Source: Ferrovaceae bacterium (lineage in GTDB: Bacteria; Pseudomonadota; Gammaproteobacteria; Burkholderiales; Ferrovaceae). From it: a DNA stretch of 64,000 bases. The DNA lies in the NCBI GenBank assembly GCA_027311025.1, contig DAICZS010000001.1, positions 136,310-200,309 of the forward strand. Direction: 5' to 3'. Every line of letters begins with the position of its first letter. Positions within the stretch are counted from its first letter, which is position 1. The notes beneath the pieces were generated by a model that saw nothing but the letters and a program-made list of their open reading frames with translations, made no database searches and was not told where the DNA came from. Position numbers and translations under genes: made by a program. Shown piece by piece: positions 36,125 through 47,049 of the stretch.

Positions 36125-38169
36125 GCGGTCAGAAATTCCTGCCTCGAGGAAAGCCAGCGATCCAGATGTTGCCGCGCAGCATCGATGTCTTCCGTAATCC
36201 AGAGATCGGCCCAGTGCCGTGCGTGCTGCAACAGGTCTTCATCCTGTTCCAGGTCGGCAAAACGCAGCAATGGCGTGCCGCTCTGGCGTGCGCCAAAATA
36301 TTCGCCAGGCCCACGAATCATGAGATCCTGGCGCGCAATTTCAAAGCCATCCGTATGTTCGAATATGACTTTAAGCCGTGTGCGCGCGAGTGCTGACAGC
36401 GGGGAATGATACAGCAGCACGCAAAAACCCTGCGTGGCGCCGCGCCCTACCCGTCCGCGGAGCTGATGCAGCTGGGCCAGTCCCATGCGTTCGGCATGTT
36501 CGATGACCATGATGGCGGCGTTGGGGACGTCTACGCCCACTTCGATGACGGTGGTGGCCACCAGCAAGTGCAGGGTGCCATCAGAAAACTGCTGCATGAT
36601 CGCTGATTTTTCGGCAGACGACAGGCGGCCGTGAATCAGCGCCGTACGCAGTTCAGGAAAAATACGGGAGATGCGTTCAAAGGTTTCCACGGCCGTCTGC
36701 AGTTGCAGGACCTCGGATTCCTCGATCAGGGGGCAGACCCAGTAAGCCTGTCCACCCTGCAGGCAGGTTTCACGAATCCGCGCAATGACATCATCCCGGC
36801 GAGAATCGTCGACCAGTTTGGTGATGATCGGTTTGCGCCCGGCAGGCAGCTCGTCAATGACGGAAACGTCAAGGTCGGCAAAATAGCTCATGCTGAGCGT
36901 GCGCGGAATGGGTGTGGCACTCATCATCAGTTGATGGGGTTGCCCATGACCGGACTGGTCTGCCTTTTTGCGCAGGGTCAGGCGTTGTTCCACTCCAAAA
37001 CGGTGCTGCTCGTCAATCACCACCAGCCCCAGCGCCTTGAATGTCACAGGACCCTGAATCAGGGCGTGGGTGCCAATGATGAGCTGTGCCGTCCCATCCG
37101 CAATGTGTTGTAACGCCAGCGCCTTTTCCTTCTTGCGCAAACTGCTGGTGATCCAGGTGGTGGAAATCCCCAGGGGCTGTAACAGCTGTTCAATTTTACG
37201 AAAATGCTGTTCGGTCAGAATCTCGGTGGGTGCCATCAACGCTGCCTGAAATCCTGCGGCAATGGCACGCAGGCAAGCCAGGGCCGCCACAACGGTTTTA
37301 CCGCTGCCCACGTCGCCCTGCAGCAGGCGATGCATGGGGTAGGGTCGCGCAAGATCGCCGTCGATTTCCTGCAAGACCCGGCATTGGGCCCGGGTCAGGC
37401 TGAAGGGCAGGCTTTTCAGAAACCGCTCACGCTGGGTTTCAAAACCGGCGAGCACAGGGGCATGCAGCAGGCGACGTTCGCGGTGATGCAGGCGCATGGA
37501 GATTTGTTGTGCCAGCAACTCGTCGAACTTGAGCCTGCGCCAGGCTGGATGGCTGCGTTGATCCAGTTGCTGTTGAGACACTTCGGGGTGGGGGTGATGC
37601 AGCAGTGTCACGCAGTCCGCGAAGGGCGCAAGTTGCAATGCTTCGCGCATCGCAGCCGGCAGCGTGTCGGTGAGGTCGGTCTGTTCCAAGGCCAGATTGA
37701 TGCAGCGACGCAGCGTGGCCTGGGACAGGCCGGCCGTGGTGGGGTATACCGGCGTCAGGCTTTGCGGCAGGGCGGCGTCAGTTCCGATGACCTGGTATTT
37801 GGGGTGGACCATCTCGGGTCCAAAATGGCCCTGGCGCAGCTCACCCAAAACGCGTAACCGTGTTCCAGCAGCCAGCTGCTTGACCTGGCTGCCATAAAAA
37901 TTCAGAAAGCGTAGGGAGAGCTCGCCACTTGCGTCGCGCACCCGGACCCTCAGGGTCCGTTTGGGTCGGTACTGAATCTCGGCATCCAGTACTTCCACTG
38001 AGAGGCAACCCGTTTGACCAGGGAGCAGGTCGCGCAACGGCACGATGTGCGTTTCGTCGTCATAGCGCAAGGGAAGGTGGAGGACGAGGTCAAATGGTGT
38101 TCGAATGCCCAGCTTGTGGAGACGGGTCAGGGTGGCTGGCGCAATCCCCAAGCCCTGCAGGGAAGACAT
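36121..38169 (-). CDS. recG: ATP-dependent DNA helicase RecG
   Basis: RecG is a branch-migrating helicase that rescues stalled replication forks. The 682-residue protein has an N-terminal wedge/OB domain (about 1-170), Walker A GDVGSGKT (about 284-291), the DEQH box followed by RFG (about 385) and helicase C motifs including GRVGRGATQG. Length is close to E. coli RecG (693). It follows ridA by 8 bp. Confidence 0.97.
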   Translation of the reverse strand: MSSLQGLGIAPATLTRLHKLGIRTPFDLVLHLPLRYDDETHIVPLRDLLPGQTGCLSVEVLDAEIQYRPKRTLRVRVRDASGELSLRFLNFYGSQVKQLAAGTRLRVLGELRQGHFGPEMVHPKYQVIGTDAALPQSLTPVYPTTAGLSQATLRRCINLALEQTDLTDTLPAAMREALQLAPFADCVTLLHHPHPEVSQQQLDQRSHPAWRRLKFDELLAQQISMRLHHRERRLLHAPVLAGFETQRERFLKSLPFSLTRAQCRVLQEIDGDLARPYPMHRLLQGDVGSGKTVVAALACLRAIAAGFQAALMAPTEILTEQHFRKIEQLLQPLGISTTWITSSLRKKEKALALQHIADGTAQLIIGTHALIQGPVTFKALGLVVIDEQHRFGVEQRLTLRKKADQSGHGQPHQLMMSATPIPRTLSMSYFADLDVSVIDELPAGRKPIITKLVDDSRRDDVIARIRETCLQGGQAYWVCPLIEESEVLQLQTAVETFERISRIFPELRTALIHGRLSSAEKSAIMQQFSDGTLHLLVATTVIEVGVDVPNAAIMVIEHAERMGLAQLHQLRGRVGRGATQGFCVLLYHSPLSALARTRLKVIFEHTDGFEIARQDLMIRGPGEYFGARQSGTPLLRFADLEQDEDLLQHARHWADLWITEDIDAARQHLDRWLSSRQEFLTA

Positions 38170-38177
38170 GAATCCAC

Positions 38178-38561
38178 TCAGTGGCCGAGGACCATGACCC
38201 CGTCGATTTCCACCAGGGCACCGCGTGGCAGTGAGGCTACGCCCACTGCGGCACGCGCCGGAAAGGGCGCCGAGAAATACCGGGCCATCGCCTCGTTCAC
38301 CTTGGCAAAATGCGCAAGGTCTGTCAAATACACCGTGACGCGCACCAGGTCGCCCAGGTCGCCGCCAGCAGCACGGGCGACTGCCTGCAGGTTGTCCAGC
38401 ACGCGAATGATCTGCGCATCAATGCCTTCAACCAGCGTCATGGCGACTGGGTCCAGCCCAATCTGGCCTGACAGGTAAACGGTGTCTCCTGCACGAACGG
38501 CCTGGGAGTAAGTACCGATGGCGCTGGGTGCGTCGGCGGTGGAAATGATGGATTTGCTCAT
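38178..38561 (-). CDS. ridA: RidA-family enamine/imine deaminase
   Basis: RidA hydrolyses reactive 2-aminoacrylate-type intermediates formed by PLP enzymes. The 127-residue protein has the YjgF/RidA pattern: [33 protein letters not shown] and the catalytic-site arginine in the [20 protein letters not shown] segment. The ATG at 38561 has AGAGGG upstream. It sits between spoT and recG, a position seen in other betaproteobacteria; its start is 16 bp after the spoT stop. Confidence 0.94.
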   Translation of the reverse strand: MSKSIISTADAPSAIGTYSQAVRAGDTVYLSGQIGLDPVAMTLVEGIDAQIIRVLDNLQAVARAAGGDLGDLVRVTVYLTDLAHFAKVNEAMARYFSAPFPARAAVGVASLPRGALVEIDGVMVLGH

Positions 38562-38577
38562 GATGCCCTCTTGAAGA

Positions 38578-40716
38578 TTAACTCTGAACCCGGGTGATGC
38601 GGACCACCTCTGGGATTTCACGCAGGTGATGCAGCAGGGTCGCCAGATGGGTGCGATCCTTCACCTGAACCGTGAAGTTGATTTCGGTGTAAGTGCCGTC
38701 GGGTTTGGTAATGGAAACGCTGTCAATGTTGGACTGGGCGTCGGCAATGGCAGAGGCTACCGTGGCCAGAACGCCCCGGCGGTTCACCACCATCAGCTTG
38801 ATGGCCACGTCAAAGAGCTTGCCGCTGTTGTTCTCCCACTCCACATCCACCCACTTGTCCGGGTCTGCGCGGAATTGGCGGATGGCCCGGCAGTCCTGGG
38901 TGTGGATCAACAGCCCTTGCCCCTTCTTGATGATGCCGATGATGGGGTCGCCGGGAATGGGTCGGCAGCAATGGGCAAACTGGACGGCAATGCCTTCGCT
39001 GCCACGGATTGTGATCGAGCCCTGCCCCTCCAGGGATTGCATGTCCCCACGGGACAGCAGGGCACGGGCCACCACGATGTTGAGTCGTCGACCCAGTCCA
39101 ATTTCAGCCAGCACCTCATTGCGTGATTTGCAGCGATCTCCCTTCAGCAGCTGGTCCCACTGCGTGGTCTTGATGTCGGCAGGGTTGACCTTGAGCGCGC
39201 GCAGCGCCTGATTGAGCAGGCGTTCGCCCAGTTCCACCGATTCATCAAGCAGCATGGTGCGCAGATAATGCCGGATTTTTGAACGGGCCTTGGCGGTGAC
39301 GACGTAGTTCAGCCAGGCCGGATTGGGTGCCGCATTTTCGGCAGTGATGATCTCAATCCGATCCCCATTGGATAGCGGCGTGCGCAACGGTGCCAGCTCA
39401 TTGTTGATTTTTGCTGCCACGCAGCGATTGCCCACGTCGGTATGGACGTCGTAGGCAAAGTCGACCGGCGTGGATCCTTTGGGCAGCGACTTGATCATGC
39501 CCTTGGGTGTGAATACGTAGACCTCATCGGGAAACAGGTCAACCTTCAGATGCTCCAGAAACTCTACGGCATCGCCGCTTTCGGTCTGGATTTCGAGGAG
39601 GGATTGCAGCCACTGGTGGGTTTTTTTCTGCACGTCGCTCAATGGAGTATCGGACGATTTGTACAGCCAGTGTGATGCCACCCCCGCTTCGGCAATCTTG
39701 TGCATCTCATGGGTGCGAATCTGGATTTCAATGGGCGTGCCGAAAGGACCAAACAACGTCGTGTGCAGCGACTGGTAGCCGTTGGCCTTGGGGATGGCTA
39801 TGTAATCCTTGAATTTCCCGGGAATGGGCTTGTACAGGGTATGCAGGGCCCCGAGCGCGAGATAGCAGGCGGCCACGTCCTTGACCAGGATCCTGAAGCC
39901 GTAAATGTCCAGAACCTCAGAAAAGGAGAGCGACTTGCCCAGCATCTTGTTGTAGATGCTCGACAGGTGCTTTTCGCGCCCGGTAACCTGGGCTTCCACC
40001 CCAAAGGCTGACAGGCGCTGGTTGATGGCGCTCAGGATTTTTCCGACCACTTCACGACGGTTGCCTCGCGCGGAGCGGATGGCCTTGGTCAGAACCTGAT
40101 AGCGATTTGGAAACAGATAGCGAAAGCCCAGGTCCTGCAGTTCCTGAAACACGGCGTGCAATCCCAGTCGATTGGCGATGGGGCCGTAGATATCCAGGGT
40201 TTCCCTGGCGATGCGGCGCTGTCTGCCGACATCCATGGCCTCGAGCGTACGCATGTTGTGAAGGCGGTCGGCGAGCTTGATCAGGATGACGCGGACGTCA
40301 CGGGCCATGGCCAGCAGCATCTTGCGGAAATTTTCGGCCTGGGCCTGTTGCTCGGTCTGAAATTCCAGACGGTCAAGCTTGCTGACCCCATCGACCAGTT
40401 CACTCACCGACTTGCCAAACTGCTGCGCAATCTCGCTTGAAGTGGTGCTGGTGTCTTCCACCGTATCGTGCAACAGGGCGGCCATCAAGGCCTGCGGGTC
40501 CAGATGCCATTCCGCCAGGATGGTGGCGACGGACAGGGGGTGGGTGATGTACGGATCGCCGCTTTTGCGGAACTGCCCCTCGTGAGCCCGTGCGGCGACC
40601 TGGAAAGCTTCTTCGATCTGGGTAACGTCTGCAGGCCGCAGGTATGTGGCCGCGACTTCGGTCAGCGCTGCCGGAGAGATGGGTTGGGAGGCCAGGACCG
40701 GGGCGGAGGGGGACAC
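38578..40716 (-). CDS. spoT: Bifunctional (p)ppGpp synthetase/hydrolase SpoT
   Basis: SpoT makes and degrades the alarmone (p)ppGpp. The 712-residue protein has an HD hydrolase domain with LLHDTVEDT (H83-D84), so the hydrolase is expected to be active, then a synthetase domain with [13 protein letters not shown] and DIYGFRILV, a TGS domain ([21 protein letters not shown]) and a C-terminal ACT domain. GTG at 40716 is the start: it lies 10 bp after the rpoZ stop and gives an N-terminus of normal length. No Shine-Dalgarno is obvious. Coupling to rpoZ (omega, a ppGpp-site component in E. coli RNA polymerase) is functionally apt. Confidence 0.95.
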   Translation of the reverse strand: MSPSAPVLASQPISPAALTEVAATYLRPADVTQIEEAFQVAARAHEGQFRKSGDPYITHPLSVATILAEWHLDPQALMAALLHDTVEDTSTTSSEIAQQFGKSVSELVDGVSKLDRLEFQTEQQAQAENFRKMLLAMARDVRVILIKLADRLHNMRTLEAMDVGRQRRIARETLDIYGPIANRLGLHAVFQELQDLGFRYLFPNRYQVLTKAIRSARGNRREVVGKILSAINQRLSAFGVEAQVTGREKHLSSIYNKMLGKSLSFSEVLDIYGFRILVKDVAACYLALGALHTLYKPIPGKFKDYIAIPKANGYQSLHTTLFGPFGTPIEIQIRTHEMHKIAEAGVASHWLYKSSDTPLSDVQKKTHQWLQSLLEIQTESGDAVEFLEHLKVDLFPDEVYVFTPKGMIKSLPKGSTPVDFAYDVHTDVGNRCVAAKINNELAPLRTPLSNGDRIEIITAENAAPNPAWLNYVVTAKARSKIRHYLRTMLLDESVELGERLLNQALRALKVNPADIKTTQWDQLLKGDRCKSRNEVLAEIGLGRRLNIVVARALLSRGDMQSLEGQGSITIRGSEGIAVQFAHCCRPIPGDPIIGIIKKGQGLLIHTQDCRAIRQFRADPDKWVDVEWENNSGKLFDVAIKLMVVNRRGVLATVASAIADAQSNIDSVSITKPDGTYTEINFTVQVKDRTHLATLLHHLREIPEVVRITRVQS

Positions 40717-40726
40717 GGGTCTGTTT

Positions 40727-40933
40727 TTAGGCAGGCACCTTGTTGAGGATTTCCATACCCACCTTGCCTGCAGCAATTTCCCGCAAGGCGATGACGGTGG
40801 GCTTGTCCTTGTTGGGTTCCACCAGGGGAGTGGCCCCTGAAGCAATCTGCCGCGCCCGATAGGTGGCCGCCAGCGTGAGCTCAAAGCGGTTGTGGATGGA
40901 ATGCAGTGCGTCGTCAACAGTGATGCGGGCCAT
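40727..40933 (-). CDS. rpoZ: RNA polymerase omega subunit
   Basis: The 68-residue omega subunit starts [21 protein letters not shown] and contains the [16 protein letters not shown] stretch typical of the family. It helps RNA polymerase assembly and contributes to ppGpp response. It lies 23 bp downstream of gmk and directly upstream of spoT, the standard gmk-rpoZ-spoT order. Confidence 0.97.
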   Translation of the reverse strand: MARITVDDALHSIHNRFELTLAATYRARQIASGATPLVEPNKDKPTVIALREIAAGKVGMEILNKVPA

Positions 40934-40956
40934 GGGGAACCTTCAATTCGATGTGA

Positions 40957-41556
40957 TTAACGGAACAGGTCGGCGTAGCGGGGATATTGCCGACTGCGTC
41001 GGCACCGTGCAGCGCGCACGATGGCAGTCAGATCCTTCGCCGCTTCGGCGAATTCGTTGTTAATAATAGCATAATCGAACTCATTCTCATGGCTGAGATC
41101 TTCCCGGGCCACGGCCAGGCGCTTTTCGATGACTTCCAGAGGGTCTTTGCCGCGCGCCAGCAGCCTTTCGCGCAAGGCTTCCAGGGAAGGGGGCAGGATG
41201 AAAATGCTGAGGGCATCCATGAACAACGCGCGCACCTGGCGTGCACCCTGCCAGTCGATTTCCAGAACTACGTCCCGGCCCTGTTCCAGGCTGTGGCGGA
41301 TATCGGCTGACGAGGTTCCGTAAAAGTTGCCATAGACCTCGGCCGATTCAAGAAACTCGCCACGCTCCTGCATGCCGCGAAACACCTCGTGGGACACGAA
41401 ATGGTACTCGCGGCCATTCATCTCTCCGGGACGCGGGGTTCGGGTGGTATGCGAAATGGATAGCCTGATTCCCGGGTCGGCTGCAATCAGTGCAGCCACC
41501 AGGCTGGATTTCCCGGCCCCCGAGGGCGCGGCAATGATGAAAATTTGACCCTTCAT
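40957..41556 (-). CDS. gmk: Guanylate kinase
   Basis: Gmk phosphorylates GMP to GDP. The 199-residue protein has the P-loop APSGAGKSS (10-18), the GMP-binding SHTTRTPRPGE and YHFVS, and the lid region. The ATG overlaps the yicC stop by 4 nt. Together with rpoZ and spoT this forms a guanine-nucleotide and alarmone cluster. Confidence 0.97.
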   Translation of the reverse strand: MKGQIFIIAAPSGAGKSSLVAALIAADPGIRLSISHTTRTPRPGEMNGREYHFVSHEVFRGMQERGEFLESAEVYGNFYGTSSADIRHSLEQGRDVVLEIDWQGARQVRALFMDALSIFILPPSLEALRERLLARGKDPLEVIEKRLAVAREDLSHENEFDYAIINNEFAEAAKDLTAIVRAARCRRSRQYPRYADLFR

Positions 41557-42407
41557 TCGATATTCTGTACTTGTTCGCGCATTTGCTCGATGAGCACTTT
41601 CATGTCCATGGAGGTGCGCGAGACTTCACTGGATACGGACTTCGACCCCAGGGTATTGGCTTCCCGATGCAGTTCCTGCATCAGGAAGTCGAGACGCTTG
41701 CCTACGGCACCTCCGGCTTCAAGGACGCGCAGCACTTCCTGAAGGTGAACCTTGAGACGGGAAAGCTCTTCTTCAATGTCGATGCGGGCCGCAAACAACA
41801 CCACTTCCTGGCGCACACGCTCTTCTTCATGAGTGCCCAAGGCCTCCTTCAGGCGTGTGGTCAGCCGTTCCTGGAATGCCACGACCAGAGCGGGAACATG
41901 GGGGGCCATGGCGTCTGCCAGCAGCACCATGGCGTCCACACGTTCCTGCAGGAACGCCTTGAGCTTGGCGCCTTCCCGGGCTCGCGTTTCAGCCAGGGTC
42001 TGCAGGACACTTTCTGCCAGCGCCTGACAATCGGCTTCGAGAGAGATGCCGGCGTCTGCGTCCTGACGCAAAACGCCGGGCCACTGCAGGATTTCTCCCA
42101 CAGAAAGCGGAGAGGCGTCGGGAAAGACTTCCTGAACAATGGTACTGGCGGCTCGCAGTTGTTCCAGGGCCGTGGTGTCTGGCGACGCGGTTTGGGCTGC
42201 AGTATCGGCGCGGCGCCATTCGATGCGGCAATCCACCTTGCCGCGTTTGACGCTTCCGGCAATGCGGTCGCGCAGTCCGGATTCAAGGATACGCAGGGAT
42301 TCCGGGGTGCGAAACTGGATTTCGAGGTAACGGTGGTTGACGGTTTTGAGTTCCAGCGACAGCGTTCCCCAGGGGAGATCCCGGGTGCCCGCTGAGAATC
42401 CGGTCAT
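41553..42407 (-). CDS. yicC: YicC-family endoribonuclease-like protein
   Basis: The 284-residue protein starts SMTGFSAG-like (MTGFSAGTRD), has LELKTVNHRYLEI and ends with the YicC C-terminal domain (GKRLDFLMQELHREANTLGSKS). E. coli YicC is reported to be an RNase that affects sRNA stability. The frame is open up to 42533, but the family N-terminus fits the ATG at 42407; a GTG five codons earlier is an alternative. It leads the seven-gene operon to ubiA and is divergent from rph, with about 124 bp between them. Confidence 0.93.
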   Translation of the reverse strand: MTGFSAGTRDLPWGTLSLELKTVNHRYLEIQFRTPESLRILESGLRDRIAGSVKRGKVDCRIEWRRADTAAQTASPDTTALEQLRAASTIVQEVFPDASPLSVGEILQWPGVLRQDADAGISLEADCQALAESVLQTLAETRAREGAKLKAFLQERVDAMVLLADAMAPHVPALVVAFQERLTTRLKEALGTHEEERVRQEVVLFAARIDIEEELSRLKVHLQEVLRVLEAGGAVGKRLDFLMQELHREANTLGSKSVSSEVSRTSMDMKVLIEQMREQVQNIE

Positions 42408-42531
42408 GCTGTAAACGGTGGCCACTGTGGCAGGCTCATCGACGGTTTTAGACGCGTCATCATACTCCAGTTGCATCCCCAAAGGCGGTAAACTAGCAGT
42501 TTGGAACGTTTCAAAGTCATTGAGGAAGCTC

Positions 42532-43263
42532 ATGCGCCCCAGTCAACGCCGCCCCGATCAATTGCGCGCCATCCGTTTCACCCGGGAATACACCCGGCAT
42601 GCCGAAGGTTCCGTCCTGGTGGAGTTTGGCGACACGAAAGTGCTGTGCACGGCCAGCGTGGAAGACAGGGTGCCGGGATTTTTGAAAGGGCAGGGCAGGG
42701 GTTGGTTGACCGCCGAATACGGCATGTTGCCGCGCGCGACGGATACCCGCAACAAACGGGAGGCGGTGGCCGGAAAGCAGTCCGGACGCACCCAGGAAAT
42801 TCAGCGACTCATCGGGCGTTCCCTGCGCGCCGTGGTCGATCTCGACCTGTTGGGCGAGCGGACGCTGCAGCTGGATTGCGACGTGCTGCAGGCCGATGGC
42901 GGAACGCGCACGGCCAGCATCACGGGAGCCTATATTGCCCTGGAAGACGCCGTGGCGCAGCTGATGAGGGACGGTTTGCTGGAGCAGTCCCCCATCCTGC
43001 AAGCCGTGTCGGCAGTATCCGTGGGGATTTTCGAGGGGTTTCCGGTACTGGATCTGGATTATGACGAGGATTCCTGCTGCGATACGGACATGAATGTGGT
43101 GATGACGGCTGATGGACACTTTGTCGAGATTCAGGGCACCGCTGAAGGCGCCCCATTCCGTCGTACCGAGGTGGACATGTTGCTGGATCTGGCGACAGCA
43201 GGATGCAGGGAGCTTTTTGTCCTGCAACGACGGGCCCTGGAATCGACTGTTAAATTAGCATGA
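42532..43263 (+). CDS. rph: Ribonuclease PH
   Basis: RNase PH is a phosphate-dependent 3' exoribonuclease that trims tRNA ends. The 243-residue protein has the N-terminal [43 protein letters not shown] and the hexamer-contact region near [19 protein letters not shown]. The ATG at 42532 is supported by that conserved start. It overlaps rdgB by 4 nt; rph-rdgB-hemW is a common order. Confidence 0.97.
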   Translation: MRPSQRRPDQLRAIRFTREYTRHAEGSVLVEFGDTKVLCTASVEDRVPGFLKGQGRGWLTAEYGMLPRATDTRNKREAVAGKQSGRTQEIQRLIGRSLRAVVDLDLLGERTLQLDCDVLQADGGTRTASITGAYIALEDAVAQLMRDGLLEQSPILQAVSAVSVGIFEGFPVLDLDYDEDSCCDTDMNVVMTADGHFVEIQGTAEGAPFRRTEVDMLLDLATAGCRELFVLQRRALESTVKLA

Positions 43264-43859
43264 TGAAACGCCTGGTCCTGGCCAGCCGGAATGCAGGCAA
43301 GCTTCGAGAGTTGCAGGCGCTCTTGCAGCCCTTGGGCTGGGAGGTGATCCCCCAGGACGACCTCAACATTGCAGAAGCCCCCGAACCGCATCCCACCTTT
43401 GTCGAAAACGCACTCGCCAAGGCCAGGAATGCTGCGTTTCATAGCGGGTTGCCCGCCCTGTCGGACGATTCCGGCCTTTGTGTGAATGCGTTGGGAGGGG
43501 CGCCAGGAGTCATTTCAGCGCATTACGCTGGCGAACCCCGATCCGACCTGCGCAATAACGAAAAGCTGGTGCATGACCTGCAGGGCGTCAAGGACCGGCG
43601 CGCCCATTACTACTGCGTGCTGGTGCTGGTGCGTTCTGCACAGGATCCCGAGCCCCTGATTGCCGAGGGGCGCTGGGAGGGAGAGGTCGTCCTGTCACCC
43701 CGGGGGCAGGAAGGGTTCGGTTACGATCCCTACTTCTACCTGCCGCAACAAGGCTGTACGGCCGCGGAACTGACGGTGACGGACAAAAACCGGATCAGCC
43801 ACAGGGCCCAGGCCCTGGCCCGGCTTCTGCACCGTTTGCGTGACATCACCCCGAGTTGA
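43260..43859 (+). CDS. rdgB: RdgB/HAM1 non-canonical purine NTP pyrophosphatase
   Basis: The enzyme hydrolyses ITP, dITP and XTP to keep deaminated purines out of DNA and RNA. The 199-residue protein starts [15 protein letters not shown], has the [15 protein letters not shown] and [17 protein letters not shown]-type motif, and ends with GYDPYFYLP and the late [11 protein letters not shown]. The ATG overlaps the rph stop. A second ATG 3 bp later is equally possible. Confidence 0.96.
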   Translation: MMKRLVLASRNAGKLRELQALLQPLGWEVIPQDDLNIAEAPEPHPTFVENALAKARNAAFHSGLPALSDDSGLCVNALGGAPGVISAHYAGEPRSDLRNNEKLVHDLQGVKDRRAHYYCVLVLVRSAQDPEPLIAEGRWEGEVVLSPRGQEGFGYDPYFYLPQQGCTAAELTVTDKNRISHRAQALARLLHRLRDITPS

Positions 43860-43871
43860 CGCAACGCCATC

Positions 43872-45050
43872 ATGCAGATCATGAATGGTGCGTCCATGCA
43901 CATTGCAACGCCTCCCCCGTTATCGCTTTATGTGCACCTGCCCTGGTGCATAAAAAAATGTCCGTACTGCGATTTCAATTCGCACGAACTGCGTGGCGAG
44001 TTGCCGGAATCCCGTTATATCCAGGCGTTGAGGGCCGATCTCGAATCGGCGCTGCCCTGGGTATGGGGTCGCCGGATTCGCTCCGTCTTTTTTGGTGGTG
44101 GCACCCCCAGCCTGCTCTCTGAACGCGGCATGGAAGAATGCCTGAACACCATCCGGACGTTGCTGCCGCTTTCCCCGGACGCCGAGATCACGCTCGAAGC
44201 CAACCCGGGTACCTTCGAGGGCGCGCGATTCGGGGCGTATCGGCGCGCCGGGATCAATCGCCTGTCGATTGGCATCCAGAGCTTTCACGATCCCCATCTC
44301 AAGGCCCTGGGACGCATCCATGATGACGATGCTGCGCGTCGCGCCGCAGAGATTGCCGCGCACCATTTTGACAACTTCAATCTTGACCTGATGTACGGAT
44401 TGCCGGACCAGACGCTGGACCAGGCATTGGCAGACATGGAGGTGGCACTGGCCTGCCAGCCCACCCATCTGTCCTGTTACCAGCTGACACTCGAGCCCAA
44501 CACCCCCTTTCATCACCAGCCCCCCCCATTGCCCGGCCATGATCTGGTGGCCCAGATGGGGGAGGTCATCGGCAGGCGCCTGAGCGAGGCGGGGTTTGAC
44601 CACTATGAAACCTCCGCTTTTGCCAAACCGGGGTTTCGTTGCGCCCATAACCTCAACTACTGGACTTTTGGCGACTATCTCGGAATCGGGGCAGGCGCCC
44701 ACAGCAAGCTGTCCTTTCAGGACAAGATCGTGCGCCAGATGCGACATAAGCATCCCGAGGCCTACATGAAGGCCGTGGCTCAGGGTAATGCCGTCCAGGA
44801 GACCCAGGAAGTGGCCATTGAAGCGGTGCCCTTCGAGTTCATGATGAATGCCCTGCGCCTGTGCGAAGGGGTGCCCACCGACCTGTACACGGCACGCACC
44901 GGATTGCCGCTGTTACCCATCATTCCCACCCTGGATCAGGTGGAGTCCCTGGGACTGATCACCCGGGACTGGCAGCGTATTCGTCCTACCCTGCGCGGGC
45001 AGCTGTTCCTGAACGAATTGCTGCAATATTTTTTACCGGAGGCGCCATGA
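43872..45050 (+). CDS. hemW: Radical SAM heme chaperone HemW
   Basis: HemW is a heme-binding radical-SAM protein related to HemN that inserts heme into respiratory proteins. The 392-residue protein has the cluster motif CIKKCPYC (C26, C30, C33), GGGTPSLL and the HemW C-terminal region. HemW differs from true HemN in using the short CxxxCxxC motif, as here. Possible starts are ATG 43872, 43881 or 43896; the last gives the usual MHI/PPLSLYVH beginning. The stop overlaps ogt by 4 nt. Confidence 0.94.
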   Translation: MQIMNGASMHIATPPPLSLYVHLPWCIKKCPYCDFNSHELRGELPESRYIQALRADLESALPWVWGRRIRSVFFGGGTPSLLSERGMEECLNTIRTLLPLSPDAEITLEANPGTFEGARFGAYRRAGINRLSIGIQSFHDPHLKALGRIHDDDAARRAAEIAAHHFDNFNLDLMYGLPDQTLDQALADMEVALACQPTHLSCYQLTLEPNTPFHHQPPPLPGHDLVAQMGEVIGRRLSEAGFDHYETSAFAKPGFRCAHNLNYWTFGDYLGIGAGAHSKLSFQDKIVRQMRHKHPEAYMKAVAQGNAVQETQEVAIEAVPFEFMMNALRLCEGVPTDLYTARTGLPLLPIIPTLDQVESLGLITRDWQRIRPTLRGQLFLNELLQYFLPEAP

Positions 45051-45568
45051 ACGACCTGGAGTTCCACCTCAAGAAGACATCCCTGGGCTGGGTGCCCGTG
45101 GTGACGAGTGACCAGGGTTTGTGCTGGGCCTCCCTCGCGCCAGACCGGGAGCAGGCCCTGTTTCTGGCAAACGGCCAGTATCCCGAACTGTCATTGCATG
45201 TTGCCAGAAAGGTTTCGGGGCGGGTGTCGGCGCGCGAGGCCTGGGTCCAGGCGCTGGCGGGTGCCGTCGAACAGCCCGGCAAGCGCTGGCAGGCGCCGCT
45301 GGATTTGCAGGGGACCCCTTTTCAGCAGGCGGTCTGGAGGGCGCTGCAGGCTATCCCGGCAGGTTCGGTGTGGACCTACGGACAGCTGGCGCAGCATCTG
45401 GGTCGACCGCGGGCTGCCCGCGCGGTGGGAAGCGCCTGTGGCGCCAATCCGATTCCCTTTCTCGTGCCTTGTCACCGCGTGGTTGCCAGTAACGGTGGAT
45501 TGGGGGGCTTTGGGCTGGGGCTTGCCGTCAAGCGCGTTTTACTGGAACGCGAGGGGGTGAGGTATTAA
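45047..45568 (+). CDS. ogt: Methylated-DNA--protein-cysteine methyltransferase (Ogt-like)
   Basis: This suicide enzyme removes O6-alkyl groups from guanine. The 173-residue protein has the DNA-binding and active-site region [37 protein letters not shown] with acceptor C142, and [20 protein letters not shown] lies 6 nt before the ATG, supporting this start over a longer frame inside hemW. Its last 4 bp overlap the convergent trmB gene. Confidence 0.93.
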   Translation: MNDLEFHLKKTSLGWVPVVTSDQGLCWASLAPDREQALFLANGQYPELSLHVARKVSGRVSAREAWVQALAGAVEQPGKRWQAPLDLQGTPFQQAVWRALQAIPAGSVWTYGQLAQHLGRPRAARAVGSACGANPIPFLVPCHRVVASNGGLGGFGLGLAVKRVLLEREGVRY

Positions 45569-46248
45569 ACCCTGCTGAAGATGACATCCCATACGCCGTG
45601 CCCCAGCCGCAGGCCCCGTTGTTCAAACTTGGTCAGGGGCCGGTATGATGGACGCTCGGCATAGTCGATGGCCGTATTCTTCAGTTGGGGTTCTGCGCTG
45701 AGTACCGCCAGCATCTGCTGTGCATAATCTTCCCAGTCCGTGGCCAGATGCAGCACACCGCCTCGTTTGAGGCGACTGGCCAGCAACTGGACGAACGCCG
45801 GCTGGATCAGGCGACGCTTGTGGTGCCTGGCCTTGGGCCAGGGATCGGGAAAAAAGATGTGAATGCCATCCAGTGACTCGGGCAGCAGCATGTCGCGTAC
45901 CACTTCCACGGCGTCATGACGCATGACCCGGATGTTGGTGACGCCGCTTTCTCCGATGCGTTTGAGCAGGCTGCCGATGCCGGGTGTATGCACGTCGATG
46001 GCCAGAAAATCCTTTTCCGGCATGTGCTGGGCGATGGCCACGGTGGTTTCCCCCATGCCAAAACCAATTTCCAGAATCAGGGGTGCTTTTCGCCCAAACA
46101 GCGGCACCGCATCCTGGATGCCGGGAGGGGCGGGCACGAAGGGCACGCCCCAGCGCGGCCAGAGTTGATCCACGGCGCGCTGCTGCGCCGCCGACACCCG
46201 GCCTTGTCGCAGGACAAAACTGCGAATGGGTCTTTGGTCGGGATTCAA
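45565..46248 (-). CDS. trmB: tRNA (guanine-N7-)-methyltransferase
   Basis: TrmB methylates G46 in the variable loop of tRNAs. The 227-residue protein starts with the conserved [10 protein letters not shown], then the SAM-binding [10 protein letters not shown], and the [15 protein letters not shown] motif. No ATG fits this N-terminus; TTG at 46248 overlaps the thiG stop as TTGA, the same arrangement as an ATGA coupling, so it is the likely start. It ends the thiS-thiG-trmB unit. Confidence 0.92.
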   Translation of the reverse strand: MNPDQRPIRSFVLRQGRVSAAQQRAVDQLWPRWGVPFVPAPPGIQDAVPLFGRKAPLILEIGFGMGETTVAIAQHMPEKDFLAIDVHTPGIGSLLKRIGESGVTNIRVMRHDAVEVVRDMLLPESLDGIHIFFPDPWPKARHHKRRLIQPAFVQLLASRLKRGGVLHLATDWEDYAQQMLAVLSAEPQLKNTAIDYAERPSYRPLTKFEQRGLRLGHGVWDVIFSRV

Positions 46249-47030
46249 CGAATCATTCCACTCGTGGGGGAACTGGGGGAGGCCTGATAGGTTTTTTTGG
46301 GCATGCGGCCAGCAAGAAATGCCTCGCGTCCTGCCTCGACGCCCTTTTTCATGGCAGAGGCCATCAATATGGGGTCTTTGGCCAGGGCGATGGCGGTGTT
46401 CATCAGGACGCCGGCACAGCCCAGCTCCATGGCGATGGCCGCATCCGAGGCGGTGCCCACACCAGCATCCACAATGACTGGAACCCTGGCGTTGTCGATG
46501 ATGATGCCCAGGTTCCATGGGTTGAGGATGCCCATGCCCGAGCCAATCAGGGAGGCAAGCGGCATGATCGCCACGCATCCCAGTTCTTCCAGGCGCTTGG
46601 CCATGATGGGGTCGTCGCTGCAATACACCATCACCTGAAACCCGTCACGAATCAGGGTTTCTGCTGCGGCAAGGGTTTCCACCATGTTGGGAAAGAGGGT
46701 GTGCGGATCTCCCAGGACTTCCAGTTTGACGAGGCTGTGACCGTCCAGCAGTTCGCGCGCAAGGCGCAGGGTGCGTACCGCATCCTGCGCGGTGTAGCAC
46801 CCGGCCGTGTTGGGAAGCAGGGTGTAGCGGGAAGGCGGGATGACATCCAGCAAATTCGGTTCGTTCGGGTTTTGCCCGATGTTGGTGCGGCGAATCGCGA
46901 CCGTGACGATTTCAGCGCCACTGGCCTCGATGGCTTTCCGGGTTTGCTCGAAGTCAGCATACTTTCCCGTCCCGACCAGCAGGCGTGAACGGACCGGCTT
47001 GCCGGCAATGAGGAAAGGATCAGGGTTCAT
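46245..47030 (-). CDS. thiG: Thiazole synthase
   Basis: ThiG forms the thiazole phosphate of thiamine from DXP, dehydroglycine or glycine imine and ThiS-thiocarboxylate. The 261-residue barrel protein has the Schiff-base lysine K102 in LVKLEVLGD and the phosphate-binding [11 protein letters not shown] and [12 protein letters not shown]. It follows thiS by 19 bp. The thiamine source of the imine (ThiO or ThiH) is not in the window, and no TPP riboswitch was seen upstream of thiS. Confidence 0.97.
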   Translation of the reverse strand: MNPDPFLIAGKPVRSRLLVGTGKYADFEQTRKAIEASGAEIVTVAIRRTNIGQNPNEPNLLDVIPPSRYTLLPNTAGCYTAQDAVRTLRLARELLDGHSLVKLEVLGDPHTLFPNMVETLAAAETLIRDGFQVMVYCSDDPIMAKRLEELGCVAIMPLASLIGSGMGILNPWNLGIIIDNARVPVIVDAGVGTASDAAIAMELGCAGVLMNTAIALAKDPILMASAMKKGVEAGREAFLAGRMPKKTYQASPSSPTSGMIR

Positions 47031-47049
47031 GGTGAACAGTCTTCAATAA

